A DNA stretch of 64,000 nt from Mesobacillus subterraneus (GCF_003937825.1 NZ_RSFW01000019.1:149622-213621), one strand, 5' to 3'; positions 51,758 to 61,542 are shown, counted from the stretch's first letter. Numbers and translations: made by a program. The notes: generated from the sequence alone by a model not told the origin.

Positions 51758-53123
51758 ATACAACCTTTGCAAGCTTTTCATTGTACCGGCGTTTCTGGAT
51801 ATGAATCAGCCTCCAAGAAAGTGAAATGCCGGCGGCAAGCAATCCTGTTGTCAGGCCGATCCAGTACCCAGGAGCTCCAAGCGGTGTAAAATGCGCAAGA
51901 AGGTAACCAACTGGAAGACAAATGAGCCAGTAGGCAATCAGGGTGATGATGAAGGATATATTAACGTCCTTATACCCTCTCAAGGCTGCCAGTGCGGTTA
52001 CCTGGATGGCGTCTGAAATCATGAAAAATAAAGCATAAATCAGAAATTGCCCAGTCAACGCAATAACAGCAGGTTCGTTCGAATAGAGTGCTGCAACATC
52101 ATAACGGAAAAGAACGACCAGCAGCCCTGCCACAATGGCGATAATGACCGCCAAATAAATGCCCAGCCAGCTGTATGCCTTGGCATCCTTATATCGTCCT
52201 GCCCCCACTTCAAAGCCGACTAAAACCGTCTGCGCCATCGAAATGCTGATTGGAATCATGTATAAGAAGGATACGATATTCAATGCAGACTGGTACGCAG
52301 CAATCGTCGTGATATTGAATTTACTGATCAGAATGGTCACGACCGCAAACATACTTGTTTCAAAGAAGATGGACAGGCCCATTGGAACACCAATTTTGAG
52401 GATTTCCTTCACTTTTTCCCCGGAAAATTCCTTGAAGTGTTCCAATCCAACGAATTGGGAAAACGGCTGCTGCTTGATAATGACTGCCGCTGTCATTCCG
52501 GCAATCAGGTAATAAGTGACGGAAGTGGCATAACCAGCACCTGCACCCCCCAACTCCGGAAATCCCCAGTTCCCGAAAATCAGGACATAATTTAGAAAAA
52601 GATTCACTGGCAGGGACAACAGAAGGATATACATAACCACTCTTGTTTTTCCGAGAGCATAGATGAAGGATCTCAGAACATTGAAAATAAACAATGGCAT
52701 GATTCCATAACTCAAGCCAACCAGATAACCATGGGCCGTTTCATGCACACTTCCTGGAAGGTTCATAACGGTCAAAAGAGGATTGAGCAGGAAGAATCCA
52801 AGTATGATCACGAGAACTGCGATCATGACAGCCAGGTAGATCCCATGCGTCAGGATGGACGATACTTCCCTGCCTTTCTTCTCCCCAAAACGCTGTGCTG
52901 CAATCGGGGACACGGCGAGCAGGATTCCGCTAAGACCGGTGAAGATCGGATTCCAAATCGAGGATCCTATCGCCACACCGGCCAAATCTGACGAATTATA
53001 CTTTCCTGACATGATGGTATTGAAGAACACCATGGAGAACATGCCGAATTGAGTAATGAGGATTGGAATCAGCATGACAAAAATTTGCTTTATTTTTTCT
53101 TTTGTCGAATATGTCTGGTACAT
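51756..53123 (-). CDS. MATE family multidrug efflux transporter
   Basis: 455 residues and 12 membrane segments in two related halves, starting with the typical MATE opening (IPILITQFGMFSMVFFNTIMSGKY, VAIGSSIWNPIFTGLSGIL). It exports cationic drugs using Na+ or H+ gradients. Substrate not predictable. No regulator adjacent. The start follows CAAGGAGT. Confidence 0.93.
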   Translation of the reverse strand: MYQTYSTKEKIKQIFVMLIPILITQFGMFSMVFFNTIMSGKYNSSDLAGVAIGSSIWNPIFTGLSGILLAVSPIAAQRFGEKKGREVSSILTHGIYLAVMIAVLVIILGFFLLNPLLTVMNLPGSVHETAHGYLVGLSYGIMPLFIFNVLRSFIYALGKTRVVMYILLLSLPVNLFLNYVLIFGNWGFPELGGAGAGYATSVTYYLIAGMTAAVIIKQQPFSQFVGLEHFKEFSGEKVKEILKIGVPMGLSIFFETSMFAVVTILISKFNITTIAAYQSALNIVSFLYMIPISISMAQTVLVGFEVGAGRYKDAKAYSWLGIYLAVIIAIVAGLLVVLFRYDVAALYSNEPAVIALTGQFLIYALFFMISDAIQVTALAALRGYKDVNISFIITLIAYWLICLPVGYLLAHFTPLGAPGYWIGLTTGLLAAGISLSWRLIHIQKRRYNEKLAKVV

Positions 53124-53286
53124 CGGTGTACTCCTTGAATATAATAATTATATAATTATAACAAATTATGGCCGGTAAAAGATTTTTCACAAAATATTAA
53201 CATAATTTTTAAAAATGGAAATACCCCCCTAATTATTTCCTCTTGAATCCTTGATACAATAGTAATATATCGAGGAGTGAAACATC

Positions 53287-54123
53287 ATGAAAATCATAAA
53301 ATATCTTCTGCTGACAATGTTGCTTGCTGTCCTGTCCGTATCTGCATGGATTTATTATCCTCAATACCAGATCAATAAAATGAAGCAAGAAACTGCCCCT
53401 AAAGTGGAAAAAACCAATAAACTTACTTATATAGATTATTACCGGACATCCCCTGATCAGTCCATCCACCATCTTGCTCTTGGAGACTCGATCATTCGTG
53501 GGTACCGAATTGCCGATGAAGAGAATTTCATCAGCCAATTTTCCGCTCAGCTAGGGAATGAAACTGGCAAGCAGGTTGTCTCGAATAATGAAGGAATAAT
53601 CGGGATCACAAGCGAACGGCTGTATCATCTGGTACAGGAAGGAATGTATGATGAGGCAATTAAAGAAGCGGATTTGATCACCGTCAATGTTGGCGGCAAC
53701 GATGTGCTCAAGGCAGTGAAACAGAGTGACATCTACAGTGCGCTGACTTCTTTTGACAGCTTGCAAAAGAGTTTCTCAGAAAACCTTACAGGAATTTCTG
53801 CCAGAATACATGAATTGAATCCATCGGCAACGATTGTCCTTCTTGAGCTATACAATCCAATGCCAGCGGACCACCAGTTTTATTCCCTGGCAGACAAGCT
53901 GCTTCCGAAGTGGAACCTGAAAATATATGAGGTAGCAAAAGCAACGCCATCCTCCATTGTAGTACAGACAACAAATGTAATTAACAGCAATAACCTGCAC
54001 TACCTCTCACCGGATGGGGTTCACCCAAATCCAATCGGGAATACGGCCATCTCTGCTCAGATGCTGGAGCAATTCCAACAACAGCATAAAGCGGATGCCG
54101 TACTGGCAAACCGTGAAAATTAA
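53287..54123 (+). CDS. SGNH/GDSL-type hydrolase, membrane-anchored
   Basis: 278 residues: an N-terminal signal anchor (IIKYLLLTMLLAVLSVSAWIY), then a SGNH hydrolase with Block I GDSIIRG (catalytic Ser), Block III GGND and Block V DGVHPN (catalytic Asp/His). It resembles B. subtilis YpmR. Extracytoplasmic lipase/esterase. CGAGGAGTG precedes the ATG. Confidence 0.9.
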   Translation: MKIIKYLLLTMLLAVLSVSAWIYYPQYQINKMKQETAPKVEKTNKLTYIDYYRTSPDQSIHHLALGDSIIRGYRIADEENFISQFSAQLGNETGKQVVSNNEGIIGITSERLYHLVQEGMYDEAIKEADLITVNVGGNDVLKAVKQSDIYSALTSFDSLQKSFSENLTGISARIHELNPSATIVLLELYNPMPADHQFYSLADKLLPKWNLKIYEVAKATPSSIVVQTTNVINSNNLHYLSPDGVHPNPIGNTAISAQMLEQFQQQHKADAVLANREN

Positions 54124-54152
54124 GCCGGGCAAAAAGCCTGGCTATTTTTTAT
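54122..54152 (+). terminator. Terminator of the SGNH hydrolase gene
   Basis: AGCCGGGC pairs with GCCTGGCT (one G-T) around AAAAA, followed by ATTTTTTA. Confidence 0.85.
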
Positions 54153-54177
54153 GCTTTTTAACATAACCACCTATGGT

Positions 54178-54327
54178 CTAATGCTCAGTTTCATCCTGGA
54201 AATGCTCATTCAATAACGGATTTTCTGTCGTCGCAAAGTTGACGGATTGGAGGCTCGTTTCTTTATCAAGTCCGAATAAGCTTGCTGCTTCATTTTCGTA
54301 AGCACCGTGTAAACGTTCTTTTTTCAT
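54178..54327 (-). CDS. Small acidic protein, 49 residues
   Basis: ATG at 54327 preceded by TTGAGGTGATG. The product is acidic and hydrophilic (LHGAYENEAASLFGLDKE, FATTENPLLNEHFQDE). It is 17 nt behind the next gene upstream. The good ribosome binding site supports it; family not known. Confidence 0.55.
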   Translation of the reverse strand: MKKERLHGAYENEAASLFGLDKETSLQSVNFATTENPLLNEHFQDETEH

Positions 54328-54344
54328 ATTCATCACCTCAAGTT

Positions 54345-54833
54345 TCAGGATTTATATTCAGCCTGGTAGGAGTTTTGCCCAGCATGGACAGAAACCAGCG
54401 TATCTGCATAACCAACAAGACGATTGACAATTTCATCGGCAACTTCATATACAAGACTGTATGTGTCCTCACTATGCAGCCTTGGATCATCAAAAATCAT
54501 GGTTGTATGGATAAAGATCTCTTTGTTACCCATCAAATCGTAATGGATGATCGCCTTCCCTGCGGCCCCGCCACTAATTGGATCTCTAAAGTTGGGCAGG
54601 AATATATACCATTCTTCTGCTGTGGCAGAACGAAAATTCTTCGTAAACTTCATTCCATTGATTTCTTCCGAGGGTTCTTCTATTGGTATGATGCTAATCG
54701 GGAATTCCCCCTGTTTTTGATGATTCTTGACCTTATGAAGGGTGTTGCATTTAAAAATAGAATCCCCGACAGAATCGAAATTATATTGGTATTCCAGCAC
54801 CGGTAATGGCCATCTTTTACAGTGACTTCTCAT
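54345..54833 (-). CDS. Hypothetical protein, 162 residues
   Basis: A soluble protein without signal peptide; the region EWYIFLPNFRDPISGGAAGKA and the end EIVNRLVGYADTLVS show no family I know. The ATG at 54833 has no clear ribosome binding site, so the real start may differ. In line with the 49-residue gene behind it. Confidence 0.6.
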   Translation of the reverse strand: MRSHCKRWPLPVLEYQYNFDSVGDSIFKCNTLHKVKNHQKQGEFPISIIPIEEPSEEINGMKFTKNFRSATAEEWYIFLPNFRDPISGGAAGKAIIHYDLMGNKEIFIHTTMIFDDPRLHSEDTYSLVYEVADEIVNRLVGYADTLVSVHAGQNSYQAEYKS

Positions 54834-54863
54834 CTGAAAAAGCTAGCTCTCACATAAAGGTTG

Positions 54864-55202
54864 TTACAAAAACCATACTTTGGAGATTTTATCGCCTTCA
54901 ATTTCATATATAGCCAATGCTTTTTTCGGCTCTGAGTCTTCCCTGCCGGTTACAAGCTCGTGATCAACGACTTTGTTCCCGTGCACCATCCTGCCCAATA
55001 ATTCAGCATGGTTATTGGGGTGCTTCCTGAAAAGATTTTCGTACCTTGAGCGCATTTCTTCGATCCCGTTAGTGACGATTTTGTTTGTTGGGAATTCCAA
55101 TATCAATACATCTTCGCTATATGCTGACAAGAATACCTCCAGGTCCTGGTCATTGTAGGCATCGAGCTGTTTTTGCGCTAGCATTTCTGCGATTTTTTCC
55201 AT
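54864..55202 (-). CDS. SnoaL/NTF2-like protein
   Basis: 112 residues of the NTF2-like cone fold: AQKQLDAYNDQDLEVFLSAYSEDV, FPTNKIVTNGIEEMRSRYEN and ALAIYEIEGDKISKVWF. Members bind small hydrophobic ligands or act as isomerases; function here unknown. AAAGGATGG precedes the ATG. Confidence 0.85.
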   Translation of the reverse strand: MEKIAEMLAQKQLDAYNDQDLEVFLSAYSEDVLILEFPTNKIVTNGIEEMRSRYENLFRKHPNNHAELLGRMVHGNKVVDHELVTGREDSEPKKALAIYEIEGDKISKVWFL

Positions 55203-55243
55203 TTAAGGTTCCATCCTTTTCTGTTTAGTCTACTTTTATTATA

Positions 55244-55275
55244 CAAAAACCCCTGGATGACCAGGGGTTTAAAAG
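55244..55275 (-). terminator. Terminator of the DHA2 exporter gene
   Basis: AAACCCCTGG pairs with CCAGGGGTTT around ATGA; minus strand continues with TTGTATAA. One base from the exporter stop. Confidence 0.85.
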
Positions 55276-56814
55276 TTAATTTTTCGCCAAGTTTTCGGAC
55301 TGGCTATGAACTGATGCTTCTTTGCCAATGATGTCATCTTCCTGCTTTGCACGTTTGATGAAGAAGGCAAGGATTAAGGCAATAGCTGAAAGGAACACCG
55401 TAACAAAGAATGCATCATTGATTCCATGCAGCATCGCTTGCATCGCGATTTGCTGCTCCATTTCGGCTTTTACAGCGGGAGTGACAGCTTTTCCGGCTGC
55501 CGCTGCCTCTTTCAGTGCTGAAGCCGCAAGCTCTTTGCCATAAGATTCCGCCCTCATCGACATGATGGTAACCAATAATGCAGTTCCAATGGCTCCAGAA
55601 ACCTGCTGCATTGTATTGTTCATGGCTGTTCCATGAGGATAATAACGTGCTGGCAGCTGGTTAAGGCCATTTGTAGAAACAGGCATATTGACCATTGACA
55701 TCCCGAACATGCGGACCGTATATAGGATGATCAGTTGGGTATAGGTTGTTTCCATTGAAAGCTTGCTGAAGTAATAGCTTGTGATGAGTGTAATCAACAG
55801 GCCGATGACGGCTAATGCGCGTCCGCCAAACTTATCGAATAGCTTGCCGGTAATCGGTGACATGATGGCCATGGCAATCGCCCCGGGCAGAAGCATCAAG
55901 CCTGCATCAAATGGGGAAATCCCCCTGATCGTCTGGACATAGATCGGAAGCAATAGCATCCCAGAGAACATTGCCATTGTCACAATCATGGTGATGACGG
56001 AAGACAGGGCAAACATCGGATATTGATAAATCCGGAAATTCAGCATTGGATTATCCTGTCTCAATTGACGCAGGATAAAGACAACAAGTGCAACTGTTCC
56101 GATTGTAAGTGTTACATATACATGCGGACTGTCCCAGCCTTTGGAACCGGCTGAACTGAACCCATACAGAAGGCCTCCGAACCCAATGCTAGAGAGTGAA
56201 AGTGAGATAATATCCAACCGCATGTTCACTTTCTCTTTTTTATCTTTTAGCATGAAAATCCCCAGCAATAGCACAGTCACGGCGATTGGCGTGACAAAAT
56301 GGAACAGCATCCTCCAGTCATAATGCTCAATCAGCCAGCCTGATAAAGTAGGCCCGATGGCTGGGGCGAACATGAGGACAAGACCGAAAACCCCCATTGC
56401 CGTTCCGCGTTTTTCAATCGGGAAGCTGACAAGCATGACGTTCATAAGAAGCGGCATCATGATTGCTGTACCAGAGGCCTGAACCATCCGTCCAGTCAAT
56501 AAAAGCGGAAAAACATGCGCTGCACCTGAAACAATGGTCCCTATAGTAAACAGCCCCATCGCTGCCAGGAACAGCTGGCGGACCGAATATTTCTGAATCA
56601 GATAGGCACTTAGCGGAATCATCACACCACTGACGAGCATGAATCCAGTCGTGAGCCACTGTACCGTCGTTGCCTCTACCTTTAGATCAGCCATGATCGA
56701 AGGCAGTGCTATATTTAGTAAAGTATTATTTAAAAATGCGATAAATGCCCCAACAATTAATACCGCCAATATTCCATAAGGCGGTTTGTCAGGTGTGTTG
56801 ATTGTTTCCTGCAT
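55276..56814 (-). CDS. DHA2-family MFS multidrug exporter (EmrB/LmrB-like)
   Basis: 512 residues with 14 membrane segments and the EmrB/QacA signature: FLNNTLLNIALPSIMADL at the start, motif A-like RYSVRQLFLAAMGLFTIGT, and motif C GLVLMFAPAIGPTLSGWLIE. It expels drugs with H+ influx. B. subtilis LmrB is the closest named type I know. It is divergent from a TetR-family gene (187-bp gap), the usual repressor-exporter arrangement. Confidence 0.92.
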   Translation of the reverse strand: MQETINTPDKPPYGILAVLIVGAFIAFLNNTLLNIALPSIMADLKVEATTVQWLTTGFMLVSGVMIPLSAYLIQKYSVRQLFLAAMGLFTIGTIVSGAAHVFPLLLTGRMVQASGTAIMMPLLMNVMLVSFPIEKRGTAMGVFGLVLMFAPAIGPTLSGWLIEHYDWRMLFHFVTPIAVTVLLLGIFMLKDKKEKVNMRLDIISLSLSSIGFGGLLYGFSSAGSKGWDSPHVYVTLTIGTVALVVFILRQLRQDNPMLNFRIYQYPMFALSSVITMIVTMAMFSGMLLLPIYVQTIRGISPFDAGLMLLPGAIAMAIMSPITGKLFDKFGGRALAVIGLLITLITSYYFSKLSMETTYTQLIILYTVRMFGMSMVNMPVSTNGLNQLPARYYPHGTAMNNTMQQVSGAIGTALLVTIMSMRAESYGKELAASALKEAAAAGKAVTPAVKAEMEQQIAMQAMLHGINDAFFVTVFLSAIALILAFFIKRAKQEDDIIGKEASVHSQSENLAKN

Positions 56815-57000
56815 TCTGTTATCCCCCTATATTGTTCACAAATTTGTAAACAATGTGTTTGCATAGACACTAGCATATACCATCGGTCCAATTTTTGCAA
56901 CGTTTTTAAACCCGCTAAATAAAGGGATTTGTTTTGTCGGAAGATTTCCTGTAGTATGTTTTTTATACAGTCGGTATAAACAAAGGGAATGGTGATGAAA

Positions 57001-57869
57001 ATGAACGATCGAAAACAGAATGTCATCGATAAAGCCCACCAGCTTTTTATAGAACAAGGTTTCCAGTCCACCTCTATTCAGGATATCCTGGAGTACAGCG
57101 GAATATCAAAAGGGACATTCTACAATTATTTTTCTTCAAAAAATGAACTGCTTATGGATATTTTCAGAAGGGCTTTCAGGAAGATGGAACAGGATCGAAA
57201 TGCCATGCTGATTGGTGCAGACCCCTCTGATCCTGAAGTGTTCATAAACCAGATTGAATTTCAAATGACCTCCAACCGGGAAAATAAAATCATCCCGCTT
57301 TTTGAGGAAGTATATTTTTCAAGTGATCAGGAGCTTAAGCAATTCATCGGCATAGGGCAATTCAAAACGTTAAGATGGTTTACCGAACGGCTTGCGGATT
57401 TAACCGACACGAGCTCACACCCTTTTCTGCTTGATGCGGCAATCATGCTAAATGGCATCCTGCTGCAGTCTATCCGGTTCTATCAAAAAGCAAACGGGGA
57501 TTCTGCCAGCATACGGCCTGTTGTTTCCTATAGCGTGAAGAGGATCCTGAATATGCTTGAAAATCTCCCGGTCTCCGGCGAACAGCTGCTGCCACCTGAA
57601 ATCCTTAATGATTGGCTTCCAACCTCCAATACAGAAGATCTTGACTGGAGAAAAAAATCCACTCGCTGATCTCCCGGTTGAAGAAATCCTACTCTGATAA
57701 CAGCGAATACAGTCAAAAGCTGGCATTCCTTGAAGAAGAAATCCTAAAATCTAAAGCGCCGAGAACTTTCCTGATTGAAACGGTCCTTTCATCAATGGTC
57801 GACCAAAGTGAAAATGAGTTTGCTGAACTCAAGGAGCTCATTGACGAGAAGCTTCTCGAAAAAGCATAA
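57001..57869 (+). pseudogene. TetR-family regulator, frameshifted at A7
   Basis: The N-terminal HTH (AHQLFIEQGFQSTSIQDILEYSGISKGTFYNYF) and ligand domain run from ATG 57001 to TGA 57667. A second frame continues the natural C-terminus as IHSLISRLKKSYSDNS and on to DEKLLEKA (57869). The break is at seven A (57651-57657); eight would keep one frame of about 290 residues. The short product of 223 residues would lose the C-terminal ~70 residues. It lies divergent to the MFS exporter and probably represses it; loss could leave the exporter constitutively on. A read error is possible. Confidence 0.75.
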
Positions 57870-57896
57870 AAAATCCCCCTTTTCCAGGGGATTTTC
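57868..57896. terminator. Terminator between TetR gene and DUF2161 gene
   Basis: AAAAATCCCC pairs with GGGGATTTT around CTTTTCCA; A-run and T-run on both sides. Confidence 0.8.
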
Positions 57897-57902
57897 AGTA
57901 TT

Positions 57903-58631
57903 CTAACATTTATCCGGATTCTCAGACTTGCTTTCCAGTTTTTCGCTATAATAAGCGACCAGTTCCGGGAAGTCCTCCAGCTCTTTTTGACCTTGCTGAC
58001 TGATTGCATATACTCCTCTTTCAACCCGATCGAACCATTTATAATAGTTCTTCTGCAGAATTAAAGGAGTTTTATCCCCCGTGCCCAGGGCTTTTAGCGC
58101 TTTCGGCGAGAGCTGTCCCAGCCTGTCGAGGTAACAGGCGATTTGAATGCAATTTTCTTTATACGCTGTCATGATCTTGCTCTTGTTGCTGCCGCCAATA
58201 TTAAAATCGCTGCTCCTGCCTTCAATCTCTGCCATCAAAGCAGCCTTTTTCCGCCGGTTCTTGCCAGTCTTGCCGACAAAAGGCTCTGGATGGCAAATAA
58301 AATCGACCTTTTTGCGATTTCCTGAAAACGATACTGTTATCATTCCAATTTCAAGCCTCTTTATAAGCTGAATGACATCATTCCATCGTCTCCTCGACAT
58401 CCGTTTAGGCTTCGGAATGGCAATATAAACGAGATCAGTCAGCCGCTGCCTCCTCGTTGCCTGAAGCAGTAAATCTATATTAAGATTTAATTTTAATTCG
58501 ACGATCACAAGAACATCCTCTTTCACTGCGGTTAAATCGCAGTCGTGCACCTCTCCGTTTACCCGATAGCCTTGCTTGATAAAATGCTTCCTGATTGGCT
58601 CGTATAAATCAACTTCATATAGCTTTGTCAT
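57903..58631 (-). CDS. DUF2161 putative PD-(D/E)XK phosphodiesterase
   Basis: 242 residues. The N-terminal part has the nuclease-like core: GYRVNGEVHDCDLTAVKED (acidic Asp) and VLVIVELKLNLN (E-x-K), as in PD-(D/E)XK enzymes. A winged-helix-like C-terminus (YYKWFDRVERGVYAISQQG) follows. Function unproven; possibly DNA repair or defence. No neighbour supports either. Confidence 0.85.
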   Translation of the reverse strand: MTKLYEVDLYEPIRKHFIKQGYRVNGEVHDCDLTAVKEDVLVIVELKLNLNIDLLLQATRRQRLTDLVYIAIPKPKRMSRRRWNDVIQLIKRLEIGMITVSFSGNRKKVDFICHPEPFVGKTGKNRRKKAALMAEIEGRSSDFNIGGSNKSKIMTAYKENCIQIACYLDRLGQLSPKALKALGTGDKTPLILQKNYYKWFDRVERGVYAISQQGQKELEDFPELVAYYSEKLESKSENPDKC

Positions 58632-58757
58632 GCGTCTAACCCTTCTGGTCTACCCTGCGTTTTTCCTATCATTATAGCAAACTTTTTGATTCATAAAGTC
58701 ATTTGGACGAGGTTTCTACATATAATGTTTCGTGATGAAACCGACGGAGGATCGAAA

Positions 58758-59063
58758 ATGAGAGTATTTGTCCTAATTTTATTAACCTTATTCCTTGGGT
58801 TGATGATGTACCTTAATTTCGAAATGAAAGAAGCCAAAAAAGCTGCCAGCGAAACTCAGCCTCAATATATCCAAGAAGAATACACCATTATTCAAGCTGA
58901 TGATGCTGGATACTATGGTAAGAGCGATTCTGGAAAAACCATATACTTCAAGAAAGAAAAATTATCAGGCAGCCAAAACGTTCAAGACGGCGACACAGTC
59001 GTAGTCTATTTTGATAAAAGCGGCCGAATTGATGGGCCCGTTGATATTGTGAAAAAAGACTAG
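58758..59063 (+). CDS. Small membrane-anchored protein, 101 residues
   Basis: ATG 58758 follows GACGGAGGAT; the frame upstream to 58686 has no ribosome binding site. A membrane helix (FVLILLTLFLGLMMYLNF) precedes an extracytoplasmic beta-rich part (YYGKSDSGKTIYFKKEKL, VVVYFDKSGRIDG), OB-fold-like. Function unknown. Confidence 0.7.
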   Translation: MRVFVLILLTLFLGLMMYLNFEMKEAKKAASETQPQYIQEEYTIIQADDAGYYGKSDSGKTIYFKKEKLSGSQNVQDGDTVVVYFDKSGRIDGPVDIVKKD

Positions 59064-59092
59064 GGAGCCTGCGTTGCAAGCTCCCTTTTAAG
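59062..59092. terminator. Terminator between convergent genes
   Basis: GGGAGC pairs with GCTCCC around an 11-base loop, with T-run on the plus strand. It serves the 101-residue protein gene and lies directly behind the SRPBCC stop. Confidence 0.75.
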
Positions 59093-59093
59093 T

Positions 59094-59546
59094 CTACCTC
59101 ATCGCCTTGTGTTGCTGCAGCTTTTCGGCAATTGCATTTGTAAGCTCCTGCCCGCTCTTAGGGAGCGATGTTTTCATGACCGCATTCATGACCGGAGCAA
59201 GTGCACCCTCTGCAGTCATTTCCAGATAGCCTGTCATTTTAGTCTGAGTCTGGCCTAAAGCCTCAGCCTTGAAATAACCTTGACCTGTCAGGTTCTCATT
59301 AATCCCCTTAAGGTCAAAAGTCACTCTTGTCGGTTCAATCCATTCTCTGATGGTAACCTGCAGACTGATTTTCTTTTTCAACACCCCGATTGTCTCCTTG
59401 AAGGTCCAGTTCGACTGTTCTTCACTGAGCTTCTCATGGCTGATATACCCGGGCAGCAATGGTGCCCAATTATCCATATCCTTCACAAATTCCCATACTT
59501 CTTCTATAGGAACATCGATGATGATCTCGTGTTTTCCTTCCGGCAT
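59094..59546 (-). CDS. SRPBCC/CoxG-like protein
   Basis: 150 residues of the START/SRPBCC fold: HEIIIDVPIEEVWEFVKDMDNWAPLLPGY, the long central strand FKETIGVLKKKISLQVTI and a C-terminal helix. Such proteins bind hydrophobic ligands; CoxG-like members help mature carbon monoxide dehydrogenase, but no cox genes are near. GGAGGAGATAC precedes the ATG. Confidence 0.85.
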   Translation of the reverse strand: MPEGKHEIIIDVPIEEVWEFVKDMDNWAPLLPGYISHEKLSEEQSNWTFKETIGVLKKKISLQVTIREWIEPTRVTFDLKGINENLTGQGYFKAEALGQTQTKMTGYLEMTAEGALAPVMNAVMKTSLPKSGQELTNAIAEKLQQHKAMR

Positions 59547-59675
59547 ATGGTATCTCCTCCAGTTGAAAATATTGTCCTTTAGAGATATATGTTCAATGAT
59601 GTGTTTTATACTTTTTCCTTACATGATGGACAATATATTTTGATATACCCTGATCAGACTGTAGTATTCCTCAAA

Positions 59676-59704
59676 AGAAAAAACACACCTATACTGGTGT
59701 GTTC
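59676..59704 (-). terminator. Terminator of the MBL-fold gene
   Basis: AACACACC pairs with GGTGTGTT around six bases; minus strand continues TTTTTTCTTT. The stop codon TGA lies just inside. Confidence 0.88.
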
Positions 59705-60566
59705 AGGAATGATTCATCTCGTGCCCATTGACAAAGTATTCAATTGTTTCTAGTTCATCCTCTGAAAGTCCGCGTCCGAGATGTTTTTGATATTCTAAGG
59801 TAATACTCTTATGTTCGCCTTTATGCTTCTCAGTCAAATCAGCGATTGTGGAAAGCATGAAGACTTCGTTTTGGAATTCTTCTTTCGTTATCGGCAGGCC
59901 ATGAGAGAGAATATAAGTTTCTGCATCGAATTTCTCCAGTTTCTCCAGTAATGCCCTAGTCCCATCAATGGTATAATTCCACTTTTGGGAAAAAATGTCC
60001 GCATACATGCAGTCTGCCACGAAGAGGATCTTTTCTTCTTTAATATAAACGACTGTTGAATCGGCAGCATGATCCCCTCCCACATGTTTCATGACACAGG
60101 TGATACCGCCGAGGTCTATTTCAACTTCGTCCTCGATGGTCATAACAGGCAAAGTGATATTGATCTTTCGTTCTTCTGGAAATTCTTTCTTAATGGCAGC
60201 AGAGCAAAATTCAATCTCTGTACCCAGCGCCACTCTTTGGTCCAATGCCTCGTCTGACCATGATAAGGGAATCAGTTTCTCCATCTCTGTTTTAGTCTGC
60301 TTTGATGAAATGGTGAATGTATCCGTTAATGCAGATAACCCGAATATATGGTCCCAATGCCAGTGGGAGAGGAGGACATAGGCCGGTTTTTTTACGTCTT
60401 GCTCAGCCAGCATGTCCAGAAATAGCTTTGTATGCGCTTCTGAATTTCCTGCATCAATCATCAAATTTCTTTTCTCGCCAATAACCATGCCTAGAACGGG
60501 CCTGTCTGTTTCAGAAACGGGAGTCATATACCAGAACCGCTTCCCTATTTTTTCTACCGTCTGCAT
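59703..60566 (-). CDS. MBL-fold metallo-hydrolase
   Basis: 287 residues with the metallo-beta-lactamase motif HWHWDH, then GGDHAADSTVVY (His ligand) and ILFVADCMYAD and ILSHGLPI. Two metal ions activate water for ester, thioester or lactam-like cleavage; substrate unknown. It follows the alpha/beta-hydrolase gene by about 10 nt, so they are co-transcribed. Confidence 0.9.
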   Translation of the reverse strand: MQTVEKIGKRFWYMTPVSETDRPVLGMVIGEKRNLMIDAGNSEAHTKLFLDMLAEQDVKKPAYVLLSHWHWDHIFGLSALTDTFTISSKQTKTEMEKLIPLSWSDEALDQRVALGTEIEFCSAAIKKEFPEERKINITLPVMTIEDEVEIDLGGITCVMKHVGGDHAADSTVVYIKEEKILFVADCMYADIFSQKWNYTIDGTRALLEKLEKFDAETYILSHGLPITKEEFQNEVFMLSTIADLTEKHKGEHKSITLEYQKHLGRGLSEDELETIEYFVNGHEMNHS

Positions 60567-60576
60567 TTCAAGTCAC

Positions 60577-61542
60577 CTATTTTCCAAGAGATTTGCTCCA
60601 GAACGCCTTCAAGCGTTCCTGATATTCTTCTTCTGCAATCGTATATGCTTCAGTATGTCCAGCTCCCGGAACAATCCAGAGTTCTTTGTCACTGTTTGCT
60701 GCCTCAAAAATCCGCTGGCCCATCTCAGTGGGCACCAAATCATCCTGGTCCCCATGGATGATCAATAAAGGAAGTTCATTCTTCATCACGCTGTCAATGG
60801 CTGATGCCTCGTTGAAAGTATAGCCAGCCCTGATGTTCGTGATCATACTGGTTACTTGCATAACCGGAAATGCCGGCAGTCCGTACATATATTTGAGCTG
60901 ATGGGTCAGCTCCTCCAAAACCGTCGTATAGGCGCTGTCGGCAATGATTCCTTTCACCTGTTCCGGTAGCTTTTCACCGCTGGCCATCAGCACAGTGGCA
61001 GCTCCCATGGAGAAACCATGGAGAAAAATATTCTCCGCTTCAGTTGCTTTGACCAGGTATTGAGACCATTTTACATAATCCTCCCGATCATGCCATCCAT
61101 AACCGATATAATCCCCTTCACTTAAACCGTGACCTCTCGCATCAGGTTTGAGAACATCAAAACCCTGGTCATAATAGAATTTCGTAATTCCCGGCATTTG
61201 TTCGCTGTTCCCCTTATAGCCATGAGCCAGAATCACCGCCTGCCCATTCGAATGTGGATTCTTCAAGAAATGTGCTTTCAGCTTCAAGCCGTCAGCTGAT
61301 TTAACCTCAACCATTTCAAACTCCTGTTTGTCCGTCCACTCCATTACTTCGTCGATTTTCGCCTGCTTTTCCTCCTCACTTAACAGGCTCGCAGCTGTTA
61401 CACTTTCTCCTCCTCCATGAAGTTCAACAGAATCAACACTTCTATGGATCGCCACATTATAAAAATATTGACCTGCTCCAACGAGTACTAAAGACAGAAT
61501 CAATAATGCAGCGACCATACTCCAGATTATTTTCTTTTTCAA
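60577..61542 (-). CDS. Alpha/beta hydrolase, membrane-anchored (YqkD-like)
   Basis: 321 residues: N-terminal signal anchor (WSMVAALLILSLVLVGAGQYFY), oxyanion segment HGYKGNSEQMPG, nucleophile elbow GFSMGAA (catalytic Ser), acid in HGDQDDLVP and catalytic His in GAGHTEAYT. Resembles B. subtilis YqkD. Extracytoplasmic esterase/peptidase-like; substrate unknown. First gene of a two-gene operon with the MBL hydrolase. Confidence 0.9.
   Translation of the reverse strand: MKKKIIWSMVAALLILSLVLVGAGQYFYNVAIHRSVDSVELHGGGESVTAASLLSEEEKQAKIDEVMEWTDKQEFEMVEVKSADGLKLKAHFLKNPHSNGQAVILAHGYKGNSEQMPGITKFYYDQGFDVLKPDARGHGLSEGDYIGYGWHDREDYVKWSQYLVKATEAENIFLHGFSMGAATVLMASGEKLPEQVKGIIADSAYTTVLEELTHQLKYMYGLPAFPVMQVTSMITNIRAGYTFNEASAIDSVMKNELPLLIIHGDQDDLVPTEMGQRIFEAANSDKELWIVPGAGHTEAYTIAEEEYQERLKAFWSKSLGK

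Noticed and set aside
57651..57657. Programmed frameshift in the TetR gene
   Set aside because: No stimulatory hairpin or Shine-Dalgarno-like element was seen; a simple indel or read error is more likely.
57678..57869. Separate 63-residue gene
   Set aside because: It continues the TetR C-terminus in a shifted frame and has no ribosome binding site.
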